Assembly (NCBI GenBank): GCA_028564705.1
Contig: JAPXFQ010002431.1
Span: forward strand, 992,001 to 1,056,000
DNA from: Apricaphanius iberus
Lineage: Eukaryota; Chordata; Actinopteri; Cyprinodontiformes; Aphaniidae
DNA length: 64,000 bases
Direction: 5' to 3'
Made by a program: the position numbers and the translations under genes
Notes under the pieces: model-generated
Seen by the model: only the letters and a program-made list of their open reading frames with translations
What the model was told of the DNA's origin: nothing
The model's database searches: none
Shown here: in pieces, positions 37,701-50,500 of the stretch
Layout: every line of letters starts with the position of its first letter
How positions within the stretch are numbered: position 1 is the stretch's first letter

Positions 37701-38466
37701 AAATGTGTTGAAAGAACCAAAATAAATTGAAATACATGTTTATTTTGAAAAAATGACAATAAAATGTAAAACTTATAAAGAATTTATTAAAGAAAGTGCT
37801 GTTGTGTTGTTTCCAATATAATTCAGGATAATTTTATATCCATAACTGATCACTTCATCTGGATGGCATTAAACTGGCCTGCTGTAATAATGTAAAGAAC
37901 CTTTGTGTAATTTTTGACAGGACATTCAAATCTCCTATTAAACAGGTTTCCAAGATTTCTTTCTTTTACCTCCAGAAAATTGCTAAAATTAGAAACATCC
38001 TGTCCAGGAGTGATGCTGACAAAATAATACATGCACTTGTTACTTCAAGGCTGGACTACTGTAATTCCTTATTATCAGGAAGTCCACAAAATGCAATTAA
38101 TATCCTTCAGTTGATCCAAATGCAGCAACAAGAGTTCTGATCCATATTTAAAAGAGAGATCACATTACACAATTTTTAGCTGCTCTCCATTGGCTCCCTG
38201 TTAAATCCAGAGTTTAAAATCCTACTCCTTACTTATAAAGCCCTTAATAATCAGCTCCATTATACATCAGAGATCTGACTGTTCCAATATGTTTCTAACA
38301 GAGCACTTCACTTTCAGACTGAAGGTTTACTGATAGTTCCTTGGATTTTCAAAAGTAGAAAGGGAGGCAGATATTTTAGTTATCAGGCACCTCTTCTGTG
38401 GAACCAACTCCCAGTTTTAGTCTGGAAGGCAAAAATCCTTTTTATTTTTAAAAGTTTAAAATCTTT

Positions 38467-38546
<80 letters not shown>

Positions 38547-41500
38547 TTATAGTTGATAGATAGAATGGGTTAGGTTATCCTGAGCTATCCCTGTAGTTAT
38601 GCTGTAGTTAGACTGTTGGGGGACGGACTGACCACTTTTTTCTCTTCTACTCCTCGTCAGATGTATCAGATGTATTTTTCTATTTTTGTTTTTTTTATGT
38701 TTTTTCGACTGTTAACCTTGGTTTTTTCAGTGTTTTTCTCTCTATAGAAGCTACACCTAATCTCTATCCTGCTCTGTCACAATGCCGTGTTTGATGGGTA
38801 GCATTGATTCAGATGATGCTCCCAGTGACTTAACATCCTCCATCTCCTGTTATTTTTTCTTTTTTTTACTGTATTTAATATAGAAAGTACTCTTACATCT
38901 GTTTTTTTTATCTTTCTGTGTCGGTCTTCTCAAACCCCCAGATGGCCGCTTGAATTTTTCCTCTCCACTGTCGCTATATGCTTGCTCTGTATGAGGGATC
39001 ACTAAGAGATTGCTGTGGTTGGGGTCTGCATGTACACGGTACAACCTCACATCAACGACTCAACGCAGTCTGATGGGATTCCTTAAATAGAAAACTTTTA
39101 TCTGATTGGAATGTTTGCACAATGGTATTGAAATGCCGTTTCTTGTAAAGTGCCTTTAGATTACATTTGTTGAGAATTGTTGCTATATAGATAAACTGAA
39201 TCTAATTAAATGTTTATAACATTTTATTAATTGGATCCCAGGAAGATCAGTAAGCACTCCGATGAAAACTAATAGAGATCCATATAGATAAACAAAAAAG
39301 CAGCAGGTAAAGACCCACTGAGTTATGATGTGTCTTTGGGGGAAAAAAAGGAAATATCAACATTACTGTCATGTTTTTGACTATCTGTGCTTTAATTACT
39401 TTTAGAATGTGTGTGAGTAATATTTTTGTTTGTGTGTTATAACCTTTATGTAATTTGTGGAGTCGCAAAGTTAGGACAAACCTTTTGAAGCAGCCAGTCC
39501 AAAGATTTTCTTATTTCATAAATCAAACTACATGTGGAACGGCTACTTATTTGCATGTTCTCCTCTCAATATTTTGCGTTTTCTTACAAAAAGCCCACAT
39601 TGCATATTCATCAAAGGCATGAGCCCTAAATAGAGTGTGTGCATCCAGCAGCAGTAAGCCTGTGAATATTCTCATTCATCCAGGTCATGGTTATCTCAAG
39701 GAAATTTCAATCAAACGCAACTGGACTTGGTAATTTGTCTTGGAAGACGTTTCACCTCTTATCCAAGAGGCTTCATCAGTTCATGCTCGCCGCTGACCAG
39801 GCTGGGACTGGTCCAACTAACTGGTGTGGAGACTCAGCTATTTAACCTCTTGACCAATTTACAATGCTGCACTTTCATCCCTCCCTAGAAGACTCAAACA
39901 AATTAGCCTCTAATAACAGAAACAACTGTGACTCCAACGACTGTCGTTATAACACAATAGGGCACTAATGAAGCCGAAACCTAACCTCCACCAATAGGCG
40001 GCACGCCAACGACCGTCGTTAAGACATGGAGCACAAAGGATCCAATGACATAATGATTCTTGTTCAAGAGGTTAAATAGCTGAGTCTCCACACCAGTTAG
40101 TTGGACCAGTCCCAGCCTGGTCAGCGGCGAGCATGAACTGATGAAGCCTCTTGGATAAGAGGTGAAACGTCTTCCAAGACAAATTACCAAGTCCAGTTGC
40201 GTTTGATTGAAATTTCCTTGAGATATCCAGCAGCAGGTTTAAAAAGGCTCAATGCTCTCAGCACCTGGTTAGTAAATCAGCTGCTGCATGGTTTTGCAAT
40301 GCTGTGAGGTTTGTGTCCATTTTAACAATCACAAATTTGTAATAAATCAGGCCCTATATGTGAAAGACAACCATAATTGCGCAGCTCCCTTAAACATAAA
40401 ATTGATTTATTAGGGTGGTGGCAGCACCGTGCTGCAGGGATGCTTTTTCTTCAGCAGGGAAGGGAAGCTAGATAGAGTTGATTGGGAAAACTTGATGAAA
40501 ACCTGCTAAAGGTCACTAAGGACTGTGCGGGGCTTCGCCTTCCAGCTAGATGTAGCTTTAATGAGTACTGTTTTTTTAGCAAACCATAGTACGATGTTGT
40601 AGCAAAATTACTCTCACATATTTCCACTTCATGGGAATAATTTTGCTTTCTCCCAGAATGGCCTATTTTTATAGATATAAAAAAGTCAGGCTGCACAGCG
40701 GCGCAGCCCTGACTTTTGGGGTTTTTCTGAGCACTGGGGTCTGGGGTCTTTCTGACTGGAGTTTGCCATGTTCTCCCTATGCATGCATGGGTTTCCTCCA
40801 GGTTCTCTCGGTTTCTTTAAACAGTCCAAAGCATGACTGTTAGGATACTTAGTTTATTAGTTTATTGCCCTCTGTGTCTCTATGTTGCGCTGCGGTGGAC
40901 TGGTGACCTGTCCAGGTTTTTCCCCGCCTCTCGCCCGACAGTTAATCTGTTTCTAGAAGTATTTGCTGATGGGAACAATAAGTAACAAACTGGATTAACG
41001 GCAACAAACAAATAAACCCTGAAAATTTAATTCTGCTGTTCAGAGTTTAAGGGGTTTGGCAAGAATAATAAAATGAACTTTGTCTTTCTGTTGTTTAAAC
41101 GGTCTGGTGATACCAGTGGCCTTGAATCTCACTTTTCAGTAATAAAACAATTCCACCAGCAGAGTCAAAACTTTCTCTTCTGTCATTCAGCGTTCACACG
41201 CTAGCAGCATGCTGCCCTATCAACAACTGTCTCTCTGTCAAGGCTAGAAAGTGTTGGTGCAATGTTCCCAAATTAAGTCATAAGGGTCTTTCAACGGTGG
41301 GCAAGCAAAAGGGGTATCTATCTGAGTGCAGGTATGGGCAAGCCCTATTTACTGATTGGGCTATCAGTAACAGAGGAGCATGTGTTGGGAAAATCTCATC
41401 CACATCCAAATGGACACTGTTTCATTTTCTACAGGAAGACAGAAAGACCTGGCAAAAAATTGGATGTTCAACTTGGTGATCAGGACGTTCTTGGTGAAGC

Positions 41501-44500
41501 CGAGGGCCTGAACAAACCTCTTCTAACAAATTTCTGCCTTTTCGCATTTTCAGTGACCGCAAAATTCACAAAGGATGTGTCATTTTTATGCCACTTTGTG
41601 GACATTATGTGTCAAAATTTCGAGAAGTCCCAGGGGTGTGAATACTTTTGGACGGCACTATAAATTTCTACTTTCTGTACCTCACTATCCAGCCCCAGGC
41701 AGAGCAGCATGAAGAAAAACAGGACAGCCCAGAGCTGAGACACTGGCATGTTGGCGAAGGCTTGTGGGTAAACAATGTAAACTAGCCCAGGACCTGGAAA
41801 GATCCAAAAAGATCAATTAATTCCCTAAACACAAATACAATCATTTAATTCATATCTTGAATTTGTATACGAAACAATGATATTATCTTACCATCCACTG
41901 CTATCTGGCTAACGGGAACGCCCTGCAGATAAGACATGTACCCAAAGGCAGAAAAAATGACAAACCCTGCTAGGACACTGGTCAGGGAGTTGATGATGGA
42001 TATGAACAGTGTGTCCCTGTAGAGGGAAGTTTTTACTCAGTTTACTTTCAAACCATTTTACTATGAATTTACAACAGATGCAACATATTCCGTAGATGAC
42101 CAGAGTGGTGGTTCTTGACAAAATTTAGCAGCAGGGCCAGTGTTTTTTTGAGGGGGGACATAACAAAATAATGAAACAAAAACAAAATTTCACCCACAGT
42201 TAAAGTCAAATTGTGGGGGTGTGAACTTAATTTATCCAAGTGGCTATTTAATTAAGACATCTGTAACAGTGAATACAGGAGCCAGGACCAGATTTAAAGG
42301 CACACTGATCCATGTTAGCCCCTGTCTCGAACCAACCATGGACGACTGTGTGGCTTCTTACTTCAGAACGTTGTTGTTGAAGGAGTTGTAGCTGGACATG
42401 GCCAGCAAGGAGCCAAAACCAATCCCAATGGAGTTGAAGATTTGAGCTGCAGCGTTCACCCACACCTGCAAAACGAGCCAAGTTACCTCTTGCACCATTT
42501 GAGTTTTTTTTTCTCTACCAGCTGCTCCAGCTGGAGCTTTGACTTTTTCAGTCTTACCTCCACCGAGCGCAGCTTGTCCCACTCTGGCACAATGAAGAAA
42601 TGTATCCCATCTGATGCACCTGGAAGCTGCACGTTATTGATCAGCAGGGCGATGAGGATGACGTACGGGAACAGAGCAGTGAAGTACACCACCTGCACGT
42701 TTAGGATAGAGGATTATAAACCACTAACTGGTAGCAAGTCCATTCCTATATCGCCACCTGCATTCATCTCTACTTGAACCCACCTTGCCTGTTGACTTCA
42801 CTCCTTTAAAGATGCAAAGATATATTAGAATCCAAGCAAGGATGAGGATGAGGAAAAGCTCCCACCGCAGCGTTCCTGTTTCCTCTACTCCGCTTGTCTG
42901 GCCCAGCATTTTATATCTGTAAAAGCAGGGAAATACTAGTGGTTATTAACACATTGGCAACGTGACGTTGCCATTCATAACTTTCAACCTACATTCCAAT
43001 GTAAACTTCAATGTATTCAATTCAATTCACTTTTATTTATATAGCGCCAGTTCACAACAAATGTCATCTCAAGGCACTTCACAACAAAAGTCCTCTCAAT
43101 ACAATTATACAAACATTCCAATCAGTTAAGTTTTCTATGTAAGGAATCCCAGCAGATTGCGTTGAGTCATCGGCGTGAGGTTGTGCCCGGATCATACAGA
43201 CTCCAACCACAGCAATTCCTCAGCAAACCGTCATACTGAGCAAGCATGTGGCGACAGTGGAGAGGAAAAACTCTCCTTTAACAGGAAGAAACCTGTGGCA
43301 GAACCCTGGCTCAGTACAAACAGTCATCTGCCACGACCGTCTGGGGGTCTGAGAAGACAGAGAAGAGACAGCATGGAGGATGCTCGGTGACTTTGAGCAT
43401 AATCTGGACCAACGCTCCCCATCCAGCAGGGGGCATTATAGTTGAGCAGGGTACCAGACCAGGTAGAGCTTCTATGGGGAGAAAAACACTGAGAGAAAAC
43501 TGGGTAAGAAATTGCATTAACATAATGAAAAATATATCTGGAGAGTAGTAGAAAAGAAAAGTAGAAGGTGTGTTAGGGTCAGTTGAGTCTGAAAAATAAT
43601 TTTTTTAAATTTTTTTTTATTCTTAAGTCTATTAGCAATGTACGGTGTGAGGGAGATGGGGTTGAGGAGGGCTGCCGGCTCCCGATCTTTCCCGATCCGG
43701 CCCCGGCTGCATCCTCGCCTTGCCGGATCGGGCTGAACATTCCATTTCCCTCTACTCCCTGCCTGGAAATCCAGGAGGAAAGAAGGAGGTAAGTGGGTAA
43801 GTATTGTAGTGCTTATGCATCTCTCCTTGCTCATAGGACTGCGCCCTCTCCAGAATCTATGTATTACAGAGATAATATTATTGGTAAGTGATATAACTGG
43901 AGTAGATAAAGGCCCGCTCTTCCGAAGACTCAGTTTCTTTGTCCATCACTTTCTAGCCTTAAAACCTGGTGTAAATCTTTTTCTGTCCTGATTCATGATT
44001 CAACCTTTGTTCAATTCTCTAATCATTTTATTCTGGTAAATTAATATATTACTGTAAGAATTGAAAGAGGGATTACAAGGTCTAGTGTCTATATAAGTAA
44101 CTATAAGCTTTATCAAAAAGGAAGGTTTTAAGCCTAGTCTTAAAAACAGACAGAGTGTCTGCCTCACAAACTAAAACTGGGAGCTGGTTCCACAGGAGAG
44201 GAGCCGGATAACTAAAGATCTGCCTCCTATTCTACTTTTTGAAATCCTAGGAACTACGAGTAGACCTGCATTCTGAGAACGAAGTGCTCTGTTAGGAACA
44301 AATGGAACAATCAGATCTCTGATGTACGATGGAGCTTGATTATTAAGGGCTTTATACGTAAGGAGGAGGATCTTAAACTCTATTCTGGATTTAACAGGGA
44401 GCCAATGGAGAGAAGCCAAAACAGGAGAAATGTGATCTCTCTTTTTAATATTCATCAGAACTCTTGCTGCAGTATTTTCAATCAACTGAAGGCTTTTGAT

Positions 44501-47500
44501 TGCATTTTGTGGACTTCCTGATAATAAGGAATTACAGTACTCCAGCCTCGAAGTCACAAATGCATGGACTAGTTTCCCTGTATCACTCCTGGACAGGATG
44601 TTTCTAATTTTAGCAATATTCTGAAGGTGAAAGAAATAAATCCTAGAAACCTGTTTAATATGAGATTTAAATGTCATGTCTTGGTCAAAAATTACACCAA
44701 GGTTCTTTATATTATTACCAGAGGCCAAATTAATGCCATCCAGATGAAATGATTGACCTAGCAGTTTCCTTTTTAAAGGTTCTGGTACAAAGTCAAAAAC
44801 CTCTGTCTTGTCTGAATTTATGAGCAGAAAACTCAGAGTCATCCAAGTTTTTATGTCTTCCAGACATGCATATAATCTACCTAACTTATTGGTTTCATCA
44901 GATTTTATGGATAAATATAATTGTGAATCATCAGCATAACTGTGGAAATTCATTCCATGTTGTCTAATTATTTTACCAATTGGAAGCATTTATATAGTAA
45001 AGAGAATCGGTCCAAGCACAGAACCCTGTGGTACTCCACAAGTAACCCTTGAGTGTGAAGAAGATTTATCATTGACATGAACAACCCGGAATCTGTTGGA
45101 CAGATATGTTTTGAACCAACCTAGTGCTGTTCCCTTTATCCCTACATGTTCGAGCCTTTCTAAGAGGATATTATGATCGACTGGGTCAAAAGCAGCACTG
45201 AGATCTAGCAAGACCAGAACAGTCACAAATCCATTATCTGAGGCCATTAGAATATCATTAGTAACTTTTACTAGTGCTGTTTCAGTGCTATAATGAGCTC
45301 TAAAACCTGACTGAAATTGCTTAAACAGGTTGTTGCTGTTTAGATGCTCACATACTTGATTAGTAACTATTTTCTCAAGAATTTTGGATAAGAAAGGAAG
45401 GTTAGATATAGGTCTATAGTTAGCTAAATGATCTTGATGTACCATCAACAATGTAATGTACATTGTTTTTTGAAAGAATTCAATATATACATATGTACAT
45501 TTACCCCAAAAAATGTATTTAAAGCCCCACATAAGCATTGGAGTAAAATAATATATCAATAGGCAGAAGCCGCAAAACATTGCTATGGCCACACATTGAA
45601 ATTCAGCTTTAGAAATTAAACAGCACCTTGATTAGACATCAAGGTGCAAATCAAGACGCTGACTACAGTAATGTAGTCAAGATATTAGCAGTCACTCTTC
45701 ATCAGCTTGATGAGGGTGGCAAAAAACTACAAAATTGAATGACGATGGCGGCTGCCAAAATGGGCAAACTGAATGCCTTGAGAAGAAAGGATTAATGGAC
45801 ACATGAGACGAAGAAGAACAAACAAGAACCTCTTCGGAGAAGTTAAGGTAAGGTGCCTTGATGTTGGTGGGAGCACTATACTGTGCCTGCTTTATTGTCC
45901 ATAGCACAAAGTGGATTGAAATATAAAGGAAAACTGCCAGCTAGCTCTTCAAAACTTCATCTAAAATGAACAGTTAGAGTCATATTTATTGGTTTGCATA
46001 TTCTAGGCAATATTTCAAACTCTTGTGGCTATTGTTAAGAGAACATGATTGATAAAAAATATTTTGTTTGCTGATGCTTGTGGTTTGATGGAACAAGTTA
46101 TTCATATCAAGCTATATTTATTTCTTTTGAAATCATAATGACAACAGAAACTACCTAAATGACTCCGATCAAAGGTTTCCATAACCAGGTTTTTTCGTAG
46201 CATCGTATGGAAACAATCTTATTTTGAATGTGAACTAAACAAAGACTGCAGATTTGAATAAGAAGCATTAGATCAAACACTGTTTCCATCATGGGAGAAG
46301 TGGAGGTAGTTGAGGAGTATAGATATCTCGTTGTTCACCTGGACAACAGACTGGACACTCAGCATCTCCATCCATCTACAAGAAGGGACAGAGCAGACTG
46401 AACTTCCTAAAGAAGCTCTGGTTCTTCAAGCTTTGCAGAAAGTTGCTTCAACAAGTGTTTTATGGAGAGTGCAATCTCTTCAGCCATGATCTGTTGGGTT
46501 TTTTGCCTATATCATTCGATGCAGTGTGGATAACAAGCTTTTCTAATTTGAGGCGTTTACTAATATTTTTTTTTTCTGTGATTTATCTGTGGTGAGGTGG
46601 TGTAGATGTGTCAGCATGCTTTAAAGGCAGCCAGTGTTCATCAAACTATGAATGGGATGTTCGTCCCGTTAAGCCTCCGAGGTAATAACGTTCTGTTGGT
46701 TCTGTGTGAGACTTTTGGAAATGAGTCACCAGGCTGCCATATTCTTCCTCCCTACGTGTCATCAGTAGAGTTGTCTCATTTACATATCCAATGTTTATTT
46801 CCATGTGTAAGTCAAGGCGAAGTATCTTTGTTTCTAAAATATCCATTCTCTGGGGCTTCATTTCCAAAGCATACATTCTCTGAAGCAGTTTGTCAAAGTA
46901 AAACGCAATTTTGTTAATCCTGCAAGCCATAATGTTTAACATTATAACACATTAAGGCTTTAGATATCTCACTTTGCATGTAATGATCTATATCGTATAT
47001 TAGTTTCACCTTTTAAGTTGACTTAATGAAATAAATGAACCTATGATATTCTAACTTTTTGAGCTTCACATATACATCTGTTGAAGATATTTGTGGTTTT
47101 TGTTGCATGTGTTTAAGAAAAGAAAAACTATCTAAGTAGAGGTGCACAAAGCAGCAGTTGCTTGTTAATTCTGATTAAACAGAGCAGTTTTATTATTTTT
47201 TTTATTTTTTAAGTTAAATCAGTAGGCCTACCACTCACTGAAATGAACAACTTTTGTATTACTGAAAAATGTGTCATTTATTTACGCAAATTATGAACTC
47301 TCAGTACAACTTACTGTTAAGAAAACAGTATCATAAAGTCCAGTTTGACCTTGTTTCCCAGGGGGCTTAATGGAATATTCTTAGTACCGTGATTGACCTG
47401 GGAATGTGTTAGATTGGGTGCGTTCATTAAAATCTGCTTCTGCTGTTCAAAATCTGGTTCTGAATCCACAGCGATTACAGTATATTCTCAGTTGAAGTAG

Positions 47501-50500
47501 TCTTTTTCTGATGTTTCACACTGCTAACTGTTCTTTTTTTCTTAGTGTGCTGCATGTATTGTGTCTTTAGGTCGCCAAAGATTGAGTGGAAGTGGAAATG
47601 TTGTCGATTTTATTAGTGGGAGGGGGATACAGAGTTTAAACACTGACGGTTGAAACACGGACAGTAGCAGTTCCATGTTTTCATCAAGTGTGCACTCTCT
47701 TATTAGTAGGCCTACATTTTACTTAAAACTTCCTTTCCATTCGATTTGGGTTGCAAGTAGGCTGCATTGAATGTATTCCGCTGCACTTGTTCAACCACTG
47801 TTTCATTACTTAAAAAAAAAATAGGGCATCAAGTTACCTGGATTTAAAAAAAAATAATTCTCAACTATCTGTGTTTACACTCTGTGAGATCAGCTGTTAA
47901 GAAATTGAAATTAGGACAAAGTTGGGTGTTCCAGTGGGATAACGATCCCAAACACATCCAATCTGGTTCTGAAAGTCTCAGATTTAGACAGCTAATAGAG
48001 CGTTCAGTTTATTTCTGCCTACTGTATCTGTTAAAACACGCAACTGATAAATGTGCCTTTTAAAATATCTCAACAATTTGAGAATAGGAACATCGAGTCT
48101 TCTTGAAAAGTTAACAAGATTCGTTTTTAATCAAGGCCAGGGCCACAGGGCGCAAAATTGAGGGGGAAAAAAAGTTATTAAATGTATGTATCGTATTTTG
48201 AAATGCACTCTCTGTGGCCTATATAGCTACTCCAAATTTCCCATGAAAATAAATTCAATCAGCGCACACGCTGTACACTTTTACTGTGCACTGTCATCAG
48301 GCAATTCTCCCTCAGCTGGAGCAGGTGGGGGGTGTTGTGACAAAGCAGGGGGATTGGGGGGTGGATATGGGAACCTCTGCATTTTCCATCTCGCCGTATT
48401 AAAGTTTACTTGTAAATTTCCCGTATTTTATTATCATAGGTAAATCCTCTGCCTCTAAGTTTAGAGAAGTGCGAGAGCTGCTGCAGTTACAGTAGCAGGT
48501 CTGGAAAAATCAGCTCCTAGAACGGGAGCAACAATAAGATGAACTTGGTTAAGACAGAGTCACTCAAAAACAAATTAGAATACACGTAAATATATCGGGG
48601 AAATGGAACAGTAAGTTTCCTCCCCTCCAGAGGAACTGGACGGGGCGCAGCATCAACACAGGCAGGCGTTCTGTTCACTTAGTGACTAGTGACGGATTAA
48701 AACATGTTGGAAATGACCGATGAAGGTAGGACGTTGTCGGCAAAGAATATAAAGTCCAGTTTAAAAAAATCTTAAGAGGTACTCCATCTGCCTCCGTCTC
48801 CCCATTGATGAGAGTTTGAATTAATAAATGTATTTAATAATGTGAGTCAGATCTGCTGTATTTATCGTTGAAATTAGTTTAATTCAGCCTAGTTCATATT
48901 CAAAATGGCTAACGGTGTGTCCACACCAAAAGCGATAGGAGCGACTAGAGCTTCAGGTTTACATGTAAAATCAATGTAGGAGCGCGATGAAGCGCGACTT
49001 GGTGTCCCGCGACTCTTCAGAAGCAGATTTGCGTCGCGAAAAAGCTTTTCTGCCTGATTCGCGCGAACAATTCGCGCTACAGATGCGATGGAAAATTCGC
49101 GCTGCTTTTTATGCGGAGCATTTTGTGCATTCGCGCTCATGGCGTCTATCGCTCGAGTTGGAAAAATCTGAACTCCAGCGTCAAATCGCGCCGCGACAAC
49201 CAATCAGGCGACAGAGTTTCAGTGATTCTGTGACTGTCATGGAGTCACAGCCTCAGCAGGACATGGAGGAAATACTGATAAACATCGTGGCTAATCACCC
49301 CGAGCTACATGACACAAGCTGTTTTCAAATACAGAGACAGAAATAAAGAAATAAACTATTAAGACAGGAATGCTCTTAAGACGTTTGTGGGTGGCTTTTA
49401 AAAGAGCCGTTGTTGCTGTAAAAGCACGTCTCAGCCTTGAAACGGCCTCCTCACCTGGTTTCCTGGTAGCTGCTCCCGCACCACGTCCCACGCTGCTCAA
49501 ATATTATAAACTTTTACGAACCGCAGACAGATGGACAGCTGCTCAGAAATGTAGTTGGTGTTTCGGCAGGCGAAGCTTGGACCTTCACGGCACAAACTGG
49601 GCGAGCAGGTCACGTTCTCCAGGCGGCGAGGAGCCGGTGTAGTGCGAAAATCTGTTCCCCTGAAATATTCTGTTCCCCCGTTAGGTTTAGGCACTGGTTC
49701 CCGAAGAGTACGGTTGGGAAAATAATCAGTATATGGTTAGGTAATGCTCATCCAATATTAGGATTAGAAAACGACTTAGGGTTAGGTAATTATTCTTGAA
49801 TGTTAAGATTAGTAAGAAATCAACCGGTCAGCCAATCAGAAACAACAAAAGGTTAGGTAAAAAATACCACGTAACACCAGGGGGAACAGAATATTTCAGG
49901 GGAACAGATTCTCGCACAACACCGGTGTTTATGAGAGGCTCGCTGCGGTTTATGGATCCCTCCGCCGTAGCTAGGCTGTATCTGTAGCTCACCAAACCCC
50001 CAGTGCAGCGGTCCCAGCTCTACCGGAGGCCAGGTCGAACACGTAATCCACGCTGTCCTCCGTCAGCTCGGTTCAGAATCCACCGCCAGCTGCACTGTAG
50101 CCCCAGCTCCGCTGAAGCCGGGCCGAACACGCTGTCCTCCGTCAGCTCGGTCCTCCTCCGCCAGCTGCACTGTAGCCCCAGCTCCGCTGAAGGCCAGGTC
50201 GCGCGTGAAAATACCATATTTGAAGTGCGACCAATTCGCGTTGTACACGCTTCAAGGTGCGAATGTGCACGCGAACAGTTAGGCGTGTGTCGCGCTTCAT
50301 ATTCGCTCCCATCGCGTTCAGTGTGGACACAGCGTAAGGGAATAAAGAATGGCAACAGATTTTAAATTAATAATAAAATGTTTTTTTCCTTGAATCAGTC
50401 GATCTTAAGGAGAATACAATTCAAGGTTTTCTTGAGGCATCAGACAATACCATGTGGGTTTGTTTCCTCTCTGCTCTCGAAAAATTTGTTTCTTTAATAT

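Larger units (their letters stand above)
37432..41680 (-). other. SLC6 intron 8 (4.2 kb)
   Basis: Holds an L2 LINE in + orientation (37835-39210) with a long TA repeat, a large foldback element (39689-40229), a Tc1 relic (about 40408-40545), a tRNA-derived SINE (40688-40960) and a Tc1-type terminal repeat near 41620-41660. Confidence 0.88.
48913..50334. mobile_element. PIF/Harbinger-type non-autonomous element (1.4 kb)
   Basis: Inverted ends CGGTGTGTCCACACCAAAAG and, reversed, CGCTGTGTCCACACTGAACG, flanked by TAA at 48910-48912 and 50335-50337, the usual 3-bp Harbinger duplication. On +, 49239-49346 reads [20 protein letters not shown]..., like the start of the MADF-type DNA-binding protein that Harbinger elements carry. 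A second MITE sits at 49634-49926, and 50054-50127 and 50130-50202 are tandem direct repeats. CpG content is much higher than in flanking DNA. Confidence 0.75.

Noticed and set aside
38463..38542. Long TA tract as a possible origin or promoter element
   Set aside because: An ordinary microsatellite within a LINE relic; no supporting context.
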